Made by a program: the position numbers and the translations under genes
Notes under the pieces: model-generated
The model's input: only the letters and a program-made list of their open reading frames with translations
Database searches by the model: none
What the model was told of the DNA's origin: nothing
Part shown: in pieces, positions 48,593 to 60,739 of the stretch
How positions within the stretch are numbered: the first letter of the stretch is position 1
Layout: every line of letters begins with the position of its first letter
Assembly (NCBI RefSeq): GCF_004664715.2
Contig: NC_051066.1
Coordinates: 84,097,735 to 84,161,734, forward strand
From: Peromyscus leucopus
Lineage: Eukaryota > Chordata > Mammalia > Rodentia > Cricetidae
DNA length: 64,000 bases
Reading direction: 5' to 3'

Positions 48593-50479
48593 TAAACTGA
48601 AGATACAACTTCCAAAAATTGATGTTTTCTTCATAGATTTTGCTCCCAAATCATAGCTTAGCCACTATCAATCTATTCTCTTCTCATAAACACTGTAAGC
48701 ATTCATCTACTGTGTTCTCCTCATTTCTCATGTAACATTGGAATATACTCTATGGCAAATCTGCCACATTTGATCATTCTGAGGTGCTTCCTTCTTCTTG
48801 GAGAATCAAGTCCACTTTGCAGTTTAGCCTGTTGCCTCCTGGGCTTTTTTGTTCTCCAAAAAATATATATAGAAACTGAGCCATCATCATCATATACTAT
48901 AAACTTATTCAGAAATGTAATAATTTGAAATTTAATTATTAATATGTGGCCAGACTAGAGTAGACTGAGCTCTCAATCCAAAATGACTGGTGTTCTTCCA
49001 TAGGGAAGACAGCGAGAGTTGACACCAACAGACTTTAGAAAAATATCCCAGAGCACCTGAAGCTAGGAGACAAACATAGAAAAGAGTCTTTCTCAATTTC
49101 TCTATGAGGAAGAAACTCCTCAAAGGCTTGATTTTTGCATATTAGCTATTACAAATATAAGTAATACATTTCTCCTCTTCTAGGTCATTTAGCTTGTAAT
49201 ATTTGTTATAGCAGCTACAGGAAACAAATGTCTTTCAATTGAAATCATTGAATGTCTAACACCTCATACCTAGACTGTTAAACTACTGTGTCTGATGTTT
49301 GCTTCCAGAGAATAAGACCTAGTGCTGATGTCTTGGTATTGGCCTAGTCTCCACAGGCTAGATGAACTGGGTAATTAGAGAGTATTGCTTTTCTTTTCTA
49401 TGTCTTAAATATAGAAATATCTTTCCCCTCTCAACTTGCTGTCTGTTACTTGGCTCACTATGTCCACACCATGCCCTGGTAGCATGTTGAGAGCAACAGT
49501 TTCAGGCATGGATATTTTGACCCTTTCCTTTGATTCGTCAATATTCTGACCACTTATGTCATTAAGAAAGCACCTACAGCAGAAGTAAAATAAAGCTTTG
49601 TTTCCAGGGAAGTTTTGCTTTTGCTTTTACATATCTGGATAATGGAGTTGAGGCTCAGCTTCTAAAACCTGCCTAAGGAGAAAACAGAATACAGAGTCAT
49701 TACTGAGCCAGGAAGGTTCCACAAAGGTAGAAAAGAGTATTCAGTGGGAAGAGAGTGATCATTTGGTAGAAAATCACATCCCCAGTTGGAACTTCAGTTA
49801 TCTAAGGGTGAGAAATGGAAAAATGTCCCCTTCTTTCATTACAGAGTATTAAGACTCCATTATCCTAAAACATGGCAATGTCCAAAAGATAGACAGGTTG
49901 AGTACCTCTAACCTGAAAATTTTAAATCCTTACAAATGTTTTTGAATGCTGATATTATGTACTAAGTAGAAAATTCCATCTCTGACCTTATGATGGTATA
50001 TAGTCAAAATGCAGATTAAATAGACATGTATGAATTTAGTTTCCAGATATGCATCAAAAGTCTATGTAGAACATAAATGTATTTCATGTTTAAACTTGAG
50101 TTTCATGCCCAAGGAATCTTTTTATGAATATGCAAATACTTAACAATCCAAAATAAAAATAAAAATAAAATCCTAAAATCTGAAACCTTTCTAGTCCTAA
50201 GTATCTTGGAAAATGACACATAAACTACAGGAAGTCACAGCCTTGGGATTCAGATTTGTTTCTTGGCAGAGGATTGTTCATAAAGAATGTGACTGCCTTT
50301 GGGTGACAGCTTTTAGAAGCTTGACAAATGTTGTTGACATTGATTTACCATGCCCACTACCAGAGATACAGAAAAGTAGAAATTGAGCTACAGAGAGGCT
50401 TCAGATATGGCTGCCTCAAGAAGAACTGAACAAGTACAACACCAGTAGATATGCTAAGATGGGAGGGGGACATCTTATA
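48593..50479. other. Intergenic stretch, nothing recognised
   Basis: No SINE, LTR or gene that I can support. Confidence 0.45.
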
Positions 50480-50768
50480 GAACCCAACCCCTAAAAAAAG
50501 AACTTGAAGGAATAACCTTCCCCAAGAATGTGCCTCCTAATTGTTTATCTAATGCCAATTGATCAGTCACAAAATCATGTACATACAAATAACACTAAAT
50601 GGACTATACAAATTGTATTTATACATTTTTCATATATGTGGAGCAGTAACAACGAAAGAAAAAGGAAGCCTTGAATTTGAGAGGGAGAAAGTTGGGGGAA
50701 GACATAGGGAGATTGGAGATAGGAAAAGGAAGGAGAGTAAATTGCATAATTATATTTTAAAATGAACT
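50480..50768 (+). mobile_element. L1 3' end, sense
   Basis: TGTACATACAAATAACACTA, GAAAGAAAAAGGAAGCCTTG and TTTGAGAGGGAGAAAGTTGG are typical of L1 3' UTR ends, followed by an AT-rich tail. Confidence 0.7.
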
Positions 50769-50775
50769 TCTTTTT

Positions 50776-50842
50776 AAAGTGACTAGTGTTGGTGACACAC
50801 ACCTCTAATTCCAGCATTCTGGAGGTTGGAACAGTTGGATCT
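50776..50842 (+). repeat. B1 fragment, sense, truncated
   Basis: TGTTGGTGACACACACCTCT and CCAGCATTCTGGAGGTTGGA. The right half is replaced by pyrimidine-rich sequence. Confidence 0.7.
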
Positions 50843-50904
50843 CTTTCTGTTTTCTCTTCTTTCTTTCCTTTTCCAAAGTCTCTTTTTTTTCTCTTCTATT
50901 TTGA

Positions 50905-50907
<3 letters not shown>

Positions 50908-50967
<60 letters not shown>
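50908..50967. repeat. (CT)n microsatellite
   Basis: About 30 CT units followed by TGTGTCTGCTC and a short (GT)n. Long open frames in this area come from the repeat. Confidence 0.98.
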
Positions 50968-50971
<4 letters not shown>

Positions 50972-50984
50972 CTGCTCTGTGTGT

Positions 50985-51175
50985 GTGTGTGGCAGGGGGT
51001 ATGTCACATGAGTGTAGGTGCTTCAAGAGGCCAGATCAAGGTGTCAGATCTCCTGGAACTGAAATCACAGGCAGTTGTAAGCCACCCCAAATGGGTTCTA
51101 GGAACCAAGCATGAGTCTTTTGCAAGAACAGTATGTGCTCTTAATCAAGTAGTCACCTCTCCAGCCCCCAAATCT
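50985..51175 (-). repeat. B2/B3 SINE, antisense
   Basis: GGTTCTAGGAACCAAGCATG, CAAGAACAGTATGTGCTCTT and TCACCTCTCCAGCCCCCAAA. The microsatellite to its left is where a B2 tail would lie. Confidence 0.75.
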
Positions 51176-51199
51176 AAGAACTTCTAAATTACATTTTAT

Positions 51200-51375
51200 T
51201 TACTTAGTATGGGGGCGGTTGGTACATGAGCATGTCAGGGCATGTGTGCAAAGGTCAGAGAACAATGTGTGGGAGTTGTTACTCTCCTTACAACATGTGG
51301 GTCTCAGGAGACCAAAGCTCAGATGGTCAGGCTTGCCAGCAAATGCTTTTATCTGCTCAATTATCTTGTCAGAAC
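51200..51375 (-). repeat. B3-like SINE, antisense, diverged
   Basis: AAAGGTCAGAGAACAATGTG and TTGCCAGCAAATGCTTTTAT. Confidence 0.6.
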
Positions 51376-51539
51376 CAAATACAATAATTTTTATAAACTT
51401 CTATTAACTCTCAAAATATCTCAGAAGTATAATTTTTCACATTAGAGTATACTCAACAGGTTAACAGTTTAATCTATGTCCATCTCATATGTACTAAGTC
51501 TTTGGGAATTTGTTGTCTAAAATTTTGCAGGGGTCTAAG

Positions 51540-52270
51540 ATAGGAGATAAACTGCACAGGAGCATGTGGTCTAACAGACATGATTCCCATGTTCTTCTTT
51601 CCTTTTTAAACCCAGTAGGAAAAATTCCTTTCTATTCCTTTGGAATGTAAATAGATATCTAGCCAACTTAAGAACTAAGCAGGCTTTAGCTTACCAAGTT
51701 ACCTATGGAATAAAAGGCCCCGGGGCAATGGCAGAGCAGCCACCTAAGCATTGACAGACAAGGCTTTTAACAGAAGAGGGGCAAAAAGCTTAAAAGCTGG
51801 AGTTGAACTCTAATTGACTGATGTCTCCATAGCACAAAGAAGGCTTGGCTGTCTGGAAGCTGGATGCACAGCACCAAGGACCACAAAAGCAAGGGAGAAA
51901 CAGTTTGAATGAAGAAGGTGGACTCTAGCTCCCATCTGGCTTGTTCACAGGAGAAAGAAGATTAAGATTCAGTGGGGCAGAGTTGCCAGAGGCTCCCTAT
52001 GCCTGTGGCTTCAGCCCTAGCCAGGAAACTCACTGCAGTTGCTCTCCAGGGCTTGCCCAGTTGTAGGCATAGGGTACTCATTCCTACCTCAGCTTCCAAG
52101 ACTCCACCCTCAGACTGCAATTGGAATTCATTCTACAGCTGAATTCAGCTTCTAAAGCTTATTGGTGACTGGCAGGGCCATATGTTTAAGTTGTTTTTAT
52201 CCCATTTAAGGTTGTTAATCTTGAGATGACAATAAAGTTCCTCCCATTTGTAATCTTAAGGTTTTTTCAT
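51540..52270 (+). other. Possible LTR of unknown family
   Basis: A GC-richer segment ends with GATGACAATAAAGTTCCTCC and TTTGTAATCTTAAGG, resembling a U3-R-U5 with an AATAAA. No TG...CA ends or target duplication could be fixed, and I do not recognise the family. Confidence 0.3.
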
Positions 52271-52289
52271 CATTTTTTAGGACAGCACA

Positions 52290-53100
52290 CAAAAGAACCA
52301 TTTTCTATGTGGCATTTTATATGATTGTGTCATTATACTTTATTTTCATTTATTCCCCTCATCCACTATCCTCCCCTCTGCCCTGTCCTTCCTTGTGGAC
52401 AATTCCCTTTCTTCCTCTAAATAATTCCCTTTCTGTGCATTCTTATCAAATGTATCCCATTACCTTCTCCATACCCACTTAAGATCTCTTTCTTCCCTCT
52501 CATAAGACCCTTTCTATTTTTATGATTTATACATATATAAATCTATATTCACATACATAATTTTAAAACTAGGTTCTACATACGTTAAAAAATTATACGG
52601 TGCTTTCTGGCTTATTTAAGTCAACATTGATGATTTCCAGTTCCAAATACTCTTCTAATAAAGCCATAATTCTCTTTTTCTTAATGGCTATGTGAAATCC
52701 TGTTGTGTATATGCACCACATTTTCTTCATTTGTTCATTCATTGGTTGGACATTTAGGCTTAGTCCCTTTCCTGGATATTGTGAACAGTGTAGCAGTAAG
52801 CATGCATGTTCCAGTATCTCTGTCATATACTGGAGTCTTTCAAGCATATATCCAAGAATGCTGCAGCTTAGTTGTGTAGTAGTTCTATTTTTATTTTTCT
52901 GAGAAAACTCCATACTGATTTCCATAGTGGCTACACCAGTTCACACCCCCATCATCGATACACAGGGTATATACATTTTCATCAACATTTGTTATCATTT
53001 GTCCACTTGATGATAGCCATTTTGATTGAAGTGAGATAGGATCACAGGGCAGTTTAAAATTGTATTCTCCTGACAAATAAGATTGTTGAAAAATACTGAG
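52290..53100 (-). mobile_element. L1 3' region, antisense, old
   Basis: CATACTGATTTCCATAGTGG, CTACACCAGTTCACACCCCC and TTGTTCATTCATTGGTTGGA follow the order of the reversed 3' region of old L1 families. Frames are closed. Confidence 0.7.
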
Positions 53101-53639
53101 GGATTTATTGATCCTCTCTCCCCAAGTATGTCCTAGCAACATGGTATTCTGTCCTCTGATTTCTTTGCAAAGAATAGACATCAGAAACTCTCTATTATTT
53201 CTACTACAAGCTGCCTGGCAGATGTCAGAGTCACGTGATGACACTCAGAACTATTATATAATACTGTTTCTATCTGTAATTCTTCTACTTTTTATACTGA
53301 TCAAGACACACTGCACATGACTGTTAATCTCTTATTTCACAGGCAGTAATGTATATTCTTGTGCATTGTGTAAGTATAGATATTCAAATCTTGCATTGTA
53401 TTTGCACATCATGGATGTTGGAGTTGGCTGGACTCCTGTGTGATTCTCAGACCTACTTTAAACAAATCTGTAGGGTATTAGAAAAGCCATTTTTTGATTC
53501 TAAATCTAGGTTCCTTCACCATCAGATATGTGTGTTTATAATTAGACAACACAGTTTTTGTAAGGATTAAATTAATACCCCTACCCCATCTTCTTCTCTA
53601 GATATGCCATTTAAACTAAAAAAAAAATCTGCTTGATTA

Positions 53640-54322
53640 AGTCTATTGCTGATGTTTTCCACTCTTTTTTATTTTTATTATTAAGAAATTGTCTGTTTAT
53701 TTTACATACCAACCACAGATCCTCCTCTCCTCCCTCCTCCCTCTCCCCAGCCTTCTGCCCCAACCCACTCTCCATCCCCACCTCCTCCAAAGCAAGGTCT
53801 CCCATGGGGAGTCCCACCTTAGACTACTAGAAATAGGCGAGAGGGTACCTGAAGTGGCCTACTCTGGTAATCAGATTAGTGAATACTCTAACTGTCATCA
53901 TAGAGCCTTCATCCAGTAACTGATGGAAGCAGATAGAGAGATCCACAGCCAAGCACCAGGCTGAGCTCCAGAAGTCCAATAGATGAGAGAGATGGGGAAT
54001 CCTATGAGCAAGAGACATTAAGATCATAAAGAGAAAACGTACAGAGACAGCCAACCAAACTAGTGGAAATGCATGAACTGTGGACCAATAGCTGTGGAGC
54101 CCCCAAGGAACTGGACTAGGCCCTCAGGATAGGTGAGACAGTTGTTTAGCTTGAACTGTTTAGGGGACCTCCAGGCAGTGGGATCAGGATCCACCCCTGG
54201 TGCATGAGTGGGTTTTTGGAGCCCAGTGCCTATGGTGGGATACCTTGAGCAGCCTTGGTGCAAGAGGGAGGGGCTTGGACCTGCCTCAACCAGGCTCTGC
54301 TGATTCCCTGTGGGAGTCCACT
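53640..54322 (-). mobile_element. L1 3' UTR with internal inversion (twin priming)
   Basis: The left part 53640-53822 is reversed L1 3' terminal sequence with a T-rich start and CTCCTCCCTCCTCCCTCTCC. The right part 53823-54322 is forward L1 3' UTR (CTGATGGAAGCAGATAGAGA, TGTGGAGCCCCCAAGGAACT), ending at CCTGTGGGAGTCC. The two parts are adjacent segments of one L1 3' UTR joined head to head, as expected for a minus-strand insertion with twin priming. Confidence 0.8.
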
Positions 54323-55002
54323 GTGTTTTTTATTTAATTGAACTTTTTATTTGTAACATTTCCACTTTTTAAAAACTCCCAATTTCACTACAAATGAGGA
54401 AAGGGAGATGTTATGTGGAAAATCCAAAGGAAATGAATACATTCTTAGACACATATTATCTGCCATTGTTAAACCATGAGGATTGTAAGTAACTTAACCA
54501 GATCCATAACAATCAATGAAGTTGAAACGCTTTATTGAAAAGTTTCTCAGCAGCAGAAGGGAGGACTTCAGGACATGTTAGGAAGCCAGTCATAGTGAGC
54601 ACAAGGGAGGACAGAAGAGAAAGAGAATAAATAAGAAAAAAGTGTAGCATATGAAATGCCACAAAGAAACCAGTTACTTGTAAACTAAGCTGAAACATTA
54701 ATAATAATAAATAAAAAGTCTTCCAACAAAGAAAAACCCAGAACTGATGGAGTCAGTACTGAATTCTTCCAGCTCTTTAAAGTAGAGTTGACATACATGC
54801 TCCTTAAACCATAGGAGCCAAACTCAGTCTATGAAGTATGTCTACAGATACAATATGCAACTGGAAATTCCCAATGGCCCTTCCTTTGGGCTCCTTCATG
54901 CTGTGATAACATTTTTTGGTGATCTCAGATAAAACCATTTCCAAGCATTCCTTCACCTAATCCTGTTTAGCTCCATGGTTCCATGGGTGCATCAATTATT
55001 TT
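54323..55002. other. Intergenic stretch, nothing recognised
   Basis: AT-rich, without identifiable repeat. Confidence 0.45.
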
Positions 55003-55330
55003 TCCTTTACTGTGATAAAATACCACGGCCAAAGGCAACTTAGAGATGAAAGTGGTATTTTTTTTTTTTTGACTTACCCAGAGAGATGAGTTCATCGTGG
55101 TGAGGAGGCACGACAGCAGGAACAGGATGCTGAGAGCTCGTGTGTGTTTTCAATATAAAAGGAAAGAGGAAAGAAGGAACAGGAGGTAGAGTGATGCTAA
55201 ACTCTTAAAGCCTGCCCACGGAGACACTCTTCCTCCAGCGACAAGTTTCCATGTTCTAAAGTTCCATAACCTCCCCCAACAGCTCCACAAACTAGAGAGC
55301 AAGTGTTCAAATTTATGAGCTTGTTCGAGA
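55003..55330 (-). repeat. Rodent interspersed repeat, antisense copy
   Basis: GTGATAAAATACCACGGCCA and GCAACTTAGAGATGAAAG are the reverse of the 3' end of the family seen at 55667-55990, followed by TTCCTCCAGCGACAAGTTTC. A T tract interrupts it. Confidence 0.6.
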
Positions 55331-55666
55331 TACTGGCAAACATCATTGCCATATTTTCATTTTTTTAAACAAGGCGGGCTTTAAACTTCACTCCTGTGCT
55401 GCCCTGTCTCCAGCCATCAGGCAGAGACATCTTCAAGGGTCTCCTTCCCTGGAAAGGACTTCAGTCTTTTGGTCTTTGGAACATGGGAAAGGGACTAGCC
55501 AGGCATTTACCTGGACAAGTCCAACCTGTTCCCTGAATACTTCTAAAGTCACAACCCGGATTGTCCTACTGGGAGAGACATGGCTTCTTAACAGCTCATA
55601 AGGAGTTAAGGAGTGTTAAAGGTCGTCTAAAGCCCTTCGGAGCAGCACTGTCACATAGACGTGTGT

Positions 55667-55990
55667 GCTAGTTTGAATGAGAATGGCCCCCATAGGCCTA
55701 TGTGTTTGGATACTTGGGCCCAGTTGGTGAAAGTGTTTGGGAAGGCTTAGGAGGTGTGGCCTTGTTGAAAGATTTACAGACTGGGAATAGGTTTTGAAGT
55801 TTTGGAGGACTCTCACCATGCCTTGTAATTATGGTTTGAGATATGAGTTTTCTGATGTGTCTGCTGCCATGCCCTCATTCCACCATCATGGACTATAACC
55901 CTGTAGAACATAAGCCCAATTAAATACCTGTTTGTCTGTTACTTTGATCATAGTGTTTTATCACAGCAATAGAACAGTCACTACTACAAC
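55667..55990 (+). repeat. Rodent interspersed repeat, sense copy
   Basis: TTTGAATGAGAATGGCCCCC, GGAAGGCTTAGGAGGTGTGG and GTGTTTTATCACAGCAATAG are landmarks of an abundant rodent repeat whose name I cannot assign with confidence. Confidence 0.65.
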
Positions 55991-57795
55991 ATGTAATGAA
56001 AAGCTGAATTAATTTAATCATGAATTTAAACTGTTTAACATGTAAAAGAAGCAGGTAGAATATTTTGAAGTATATTTTATTCTATTTAGTGTATTTAAAC
56101 ATGGTGCTAAAGAAGGAGCTCAGAGTCCTTACATTTTAATTCATTTCAAAGGTCAGCAGCTCCATGTTACTAGGGGTTTCTCTTCAGGACAGCCTCACTC
56201 CACAGCTGCAGAGCCCAACATGCCTTGTGCTCTAGGTCAGTCAGCTTTGGACATAACATAAGTAATTTAGTGACACATAAGCCTTTGGGAAATTATCATT
56301 GACATTACTCGATAAAAGGAAGGTAGAGATACTGCCACTGTATCCCGCCCCAAACTCCAGTTTGTTCACCAGTCTCCTCTCTGAGAGCATTTGTAAATGG
56401 GAAAGGGTTTTGTCAACAGAGAAGTGTTTTCCCCAAGCTTATTAGTGTTATTTCAGCCGGCTTTTCTTTGGAGTATACACACTATCTCAGCCAGTATGTA
56501 CTTGAAGAATGAAAATGTACTTGAAAAGCAAAAAGCTTTCGATAATCATAATGATGGACTCCTTCCAGGGGTTTTTAGCCCCAGGCACACAGGAGACCTC
56601 TAAATAGGGAAACAGATCTTTATGGGAGTCAGGCTTGCTCTAGTGGCTATTGCCAGAGTAATTTATGGCTAAGATTTGGTGAGTTTCTAACTAAGGTAAT
56701 TCATTCCCAGAACCTGTCAAGGATGTCTACATTGCCTGTCAGTGATTATTGGTCCTGGCTCAGGGAAGCCTCTCCAACAAACCCAGCTAACAGGGTCATG
56801 ACCTGGGCTTCAGCAGATATTTTGCAATTGGCAAGTTGTTGCTGTGGAGTGGAGAAAATGCAGATAAGAGGCATTTCTGCATAGCTTATAATGGGTTTTT
56901 ATTTTATTTTATTATTATGTTTTACTTCCTTCTGAAGTAAAATACAAGCTATTGGATAAATTCAGGAATAAGTCACTAGAATTGCCATGTAAACCAAATC
57001 AATAACAAAGTCTTTAAGGGTAGTAAAAGAAAGAATTAGGAAAATACACAGGCAGGCTTTTTCTGAACTATGAGCATTTGGAGAATTATATCTGTTTGCC
57101 CAACCCTCCTTTGAAGTGTGAATAAATGATATATTTTATTGCTATTTAGTCAAGATATTTTTTGCCTTTTGAAAGTCCAGGTACAGGACTCAAAGGTTAT
57201 TCAGTTCAATCATAAACTATTCAAAGTCTTTATGAGACTCATTCATGCTGTAATTTGAGTGGATGTATGTTGATGATGTTATTAGGCCTAAAAAATTCAA
57301 GCTTAAAAAACCCCCCAAAAACTAAAGGTAGTTACAAGGAATAATATTGCCTGAACTATTTTTTCCTGGCCAACTTTAGGCCAAGAAGTGGGCCCAAAGT
57401 AGTATAAAAATAACATTTCACTGGATGAGAAGGGTTTTCTGTGATTGGTTTCAGCCACTGAATCCCTGGCTCAGAATCTCTGTGCTCTGGACAATACCTT
57501 GACTAGTCTGTGGGTCCTGATATAAGTAGTTGGGACAAGTGATTTGACAAATATCACAAGCTCTGACATTTAATAAGAGCTAAAATGGAGAAGGTACTCA
57601 GGGCCATCTTTGCCCAGGAGCTATGATAAATACTTCTAGGTCCTAGAATTCTCCACACATTATTGGGGTTACTCTTTCCTCTTTCTAGGCTCAATGCAAA
57701 TGTGCTGCATGATTGTATTTCCACAGAAGGTTATCACATGTCTATGACATTATGAGAAAATTAAAAGAAGGACATCAGTTTGAAAAGTGAGCCAT
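55991..57795. other. Intergenic stretch, nothing recognised
   Basis: No gene or repeat that I can support. Confidence 0.45.
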
Positions 57796-58100
57796 TGTAA
57801 CATGAGTCTTAAAAGGTCTTATTAAATAAAAACACGGAGCCAGAAATTTGGGTTAAAGCCTTAGAAGGATCAGGGAAATATGGAAAGCCACCAGCCAAAC
57901 TTACCTTACCAACTCTCAGCTTTCAAATTGCATGACTTCCTGTCTACCCAGGCTTTATATGCCTTGCTTTTCTACCCTCTCATTGGCTCTTTTAGCTGAG
58001 CTACCTCACTTCCTCTTCCTACACAGCTCTGTCACGTTCTGTCTGTGTGTACAGACCTCCAGGTCTCTATGGTTGTTACTAGGATTAAAGGTGTGGTGTT
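57796..58100 (-). mobile_element. Truncated LTR of the ERV, family A
   Basis: Starts TGTAACATGAGTCTTAAAAG and continues GGTCTTATTAAATAAAAACA, matching the R-U5 end of the solo LTRs at 37556 and 9781. Homology stops at ATTAAAGGTGTG near 58097. The outer part of U3 that the solo LTRs possess is missing, and ERV internal sequence follows directly. Confidence 0.8.
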
Positions 58101-59200
58101 CTTAAAATTGCTTCCTGCTGTTTGTGCACAAAGGCACCTTTAGGGGATCATGAAAAGAAAAAAATGTGGGAAAATTGTCAGGTCCTGGAGTGGTAGCTGT
58201 ACCATTTGTTGTCCAGTCTCTGCATAATGCAGAGATATCAAGTCCTCGCTTGAATAATCTGTGAGGCTGGATCATCTCAGCTAGCCATCTGGTAATTGTT
58301 CTGAGCAGTTTATAGTCCAAAGCTGATCTTTAGGTGATGTTTGTAAACTTAGTGGTGTTATTATTGTCCATGTGGAATTGTCATTGTGATGTCATTCCAT
58401 CATCTTTCTGGAAACTGCAAATTTGCTGTTAGGCCTGGTTATGATTCTCTGCAGAAAACTGATAGAGACTCCAACACAAAAAACATGTATAAGCAGCTAA
58501 ATGAAGCCTTTTTTTTCTAGAATTAGTTAGTACTCTATATGACCATTAATATAACAAAAGTTTAAAAAATATACATTAATCTTATAAATTTTGATATAAA
58601 ATTTATACCTTAAGAAAAGTTTAAAAAATCAAAATAGAACCAAAGAATTGAGATTAATGGCAATAGAATAGTCACTTAATTTTTTCATTTTCTTCCATCC
58701 CATATCAGAAGATGGCTCTTTCTTCTGACATGATACAGAGATTTTGCATTTTCCTTTTAACAACATGCTTGGGTTTAGAGAAGGAGAGAGCCATTCTCCG
58801 TCTCCAAAGCCAGCGTTAATTTTTAATTGATCTGAAACTACAAAAAGACCATTTGTGCTAAGTGTCTGTAGAGAAGAGCAGAAACAAACATTTAAGAATA
58901 CTTACAAAATTTTATACGTTATATACCAATAGACCAATTTACTCCTTTTCTTGGGACATTTTTTCTAGATGCTTTGTTCTTTTTCTTCAGATGTCTCATT
59001 TGTCCAGTGTTCTTCAGATTTCTTAGCCTTCATTCTCCTGAAAGAAAAAAACAAAAACACTTCCCCAAGCCTAACTTTGGGGAGGTTCACTTTTGGCAAG
59101 TTATATCTGATTAAATGAAAAGCATTTGTTAATGGTATAAAGTTAGTTTAAATTGGATGGTCATGCTGGTTGATAAACTATCACCTCTTCTAATTAAGAG
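58101..59200 (-). pseudogene. ERV region between integrase and LTR
   Basis: Contains a 72-residue open frame at 58102-58320 with no recognised domain. On the minus strand near 59040, TTTCTTTCAGGAG precedes an ATG and a short Lys/Glu-rich reading that stops after about 21 codons. This resembles an env-type splice acceptor and start remnant, but nothing env-like follows. Confidence 0.4.
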
Positions 59201-60140
59201 GTCTCTCTTGTTCAAATCGAACCTTTATCAATTTTGATGATATCCACAGCTTATTTTCTCCTGTAGAATCAAAAGCAAAACCTTGTCCCCCAACATAACT
59301 TATACCCTGGTTTCTATTCTGAGGTCAGCATATCTTTAAAGTATATAGGCTGATTTAATTCTGTAGTTTTTTTTTATTACCCAATGTCTCTTCATAGTTG
59401 ATGTTCCTTTCTCATTAACACTGAGAAAATCCAAAGTTAATAGAGCATTATATAATCTATTTCTGGGGTTTTTGTTTCCCCTTTCTGTTTATTTAGCATA
59501 TCCCTTAGAGTTCGATCTGATCTTTCTATGACTGCTTGGACTGTAGGATTATGTGGTATACCTGTAATATGCTTTATATTGTAATAAGCAAAAAACTGTT
59601 TAATTTTACCAGAGACATGTACTGGATGGAGCATTGTCAGCTTTTTTTTTTTTTACCCCCAGAGCTGAAGAACAAACCCAGGGCCTTGCACTTGCTAGGC
59701 AAGTGCTCTACTACTGAGCTAAACCCCCAACCCCGAATTGTTAGTTTTAATTTGTGCAGGTATACCCATGTTGGTCATAACTTCCAGCAAATTATGGTTA
59801 CAGAATCAGCCTTTTCAGAACCCAAACTCATTGAAATCCTGAATAAGTATCAATAGTGTGGTGTACATATTTCAGTTATCCAAATTCTGCAAAATAAAAC
59901 ACATCCATCTGCTAGATTTCATTTCTCTGAGTACCCTTTGTCTTACAATTTCCTTGGCTTGTTGCCAGGTTATGGAAAAATCATTTTTTCCTCTTTACTA
60001 TTGACATGGTAGTTTTTTTTAAATGAAATTCTGAGTCCTCCAGCACATTTTCTATCAATAGTTTATCAATATTGTCATTACCTTGTGCTAGAGGGCCTGG
60101 CAGACCCGTATGGGGTTGGATGTGTTATATATAAAGGATG
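59200..60140 (-). pseudogene. ERV integrase remnant
   Basis: The core contains KQFFAYYNIKHITGIPHNP and AVIERS, with the third catalytic residue (Glu) retained. The C-terminal DNA-binding part (PGYKLCWG) is present with stops. The region holding the second catalytic Asp is disrupted next to an ID SINE insertion. The N-terminal zinc part (about 59880-60140) is not clearly readable. Not functional. Confidence 0.8.
59641..59735 (-). repeat. ID SINE inserted in ERV integrase
   Basis: Read on the minus strand it is a near-consensus ID element of tRNA-Ala/BC1 type, with AGCTCAGTAGTAGAGCACTT, CCTAGCAAGTGCAAGGCCCT and a poly-A tail. ATTGTCAG (59633-59640) and ATTGTTAG (59737-59744) are the likely target duplication with one mismatch. 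Confidence 0.9.
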
Positions 60141-60144
60141 CTTC

Positions 60145-60735
60145 CTATTCCTGATTATATCTTGTAACTGAATAAATAACAGTTAATTCTGACTCATCAG
60201 GGATAAATTCTGCAATCTCAATATGTAAGACCACTCTTTCAGCATCCCGAGAGTCAGTAACTATGTTGAGAGGTTCTGAAAAATCCATTAATACCAACAG
60301 AATAGCATATAATTCTGATATTTGAACTGAATTATAAGGACTTTGAACTACTTTACTTAAATTTTCTGATTTGTAACCTGCCTTTCCTTGTTTGTTTGCA
60401 TCTGTATAAAATGTATGAACTCCAGATACGGGTGTTTCCCGTACAATTCGAGGCAAAATCCACTCAGTTCTCCTTAAGATCAATTCTATCACTGTTGGGG
60501 TATTTGCTGTTAATCTCTCCCAAAAAATTACTATAAGCTCTTTGCCAAGGTTCACTCTCTGCCCATAATTTTTCAATATCCCCCTTAGTTAAAGGTATAA
60601 CAGTTTCTGTTGGGTCTATTCCTGCTAATTGACGAAGTCTCAATTTTCCTTTCAAAACAAGTCAGAGATTTTTGTCCACATAAGTTTTTAATTTTTTACT
60701 CAGCTTATTTGGTAAAAATATCCATTCCAATATAA
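60145..60735 (-). pseudogene. ERV RNase H and connection remnant
   Basis: An open frame of 143 residues at 60145-60576 shows YTDANKQGKAGY, SELYAI and VTDSRDA, so three of the expected acidic residues (Asp, Glu, Asp) are visible. The frame runs to EFIPDESELT. The upstream connection part shifts frame near 60470. This is the longest surviving retroviral frame in the window, but it is cut at both ends. Confidence 0.8.
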
Positions 60736-60739
60736 TATC

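Noticed and set aside
50783..51187. Arg-Glu or Ser-Leu repeat proteins
   Set aside because: They are translations of the (CT)n microsatellite.
58102..58320. 72-residue frame with many charged residues
   Set aside because: It lies in the ERV 3' region, and no domain or conservation supports a protein.
59641..59735. tRNA-Ala-like sequence
   Set aside because: It is an ID SINE with a poly-A tail and target duplication, not a tRNA gene.
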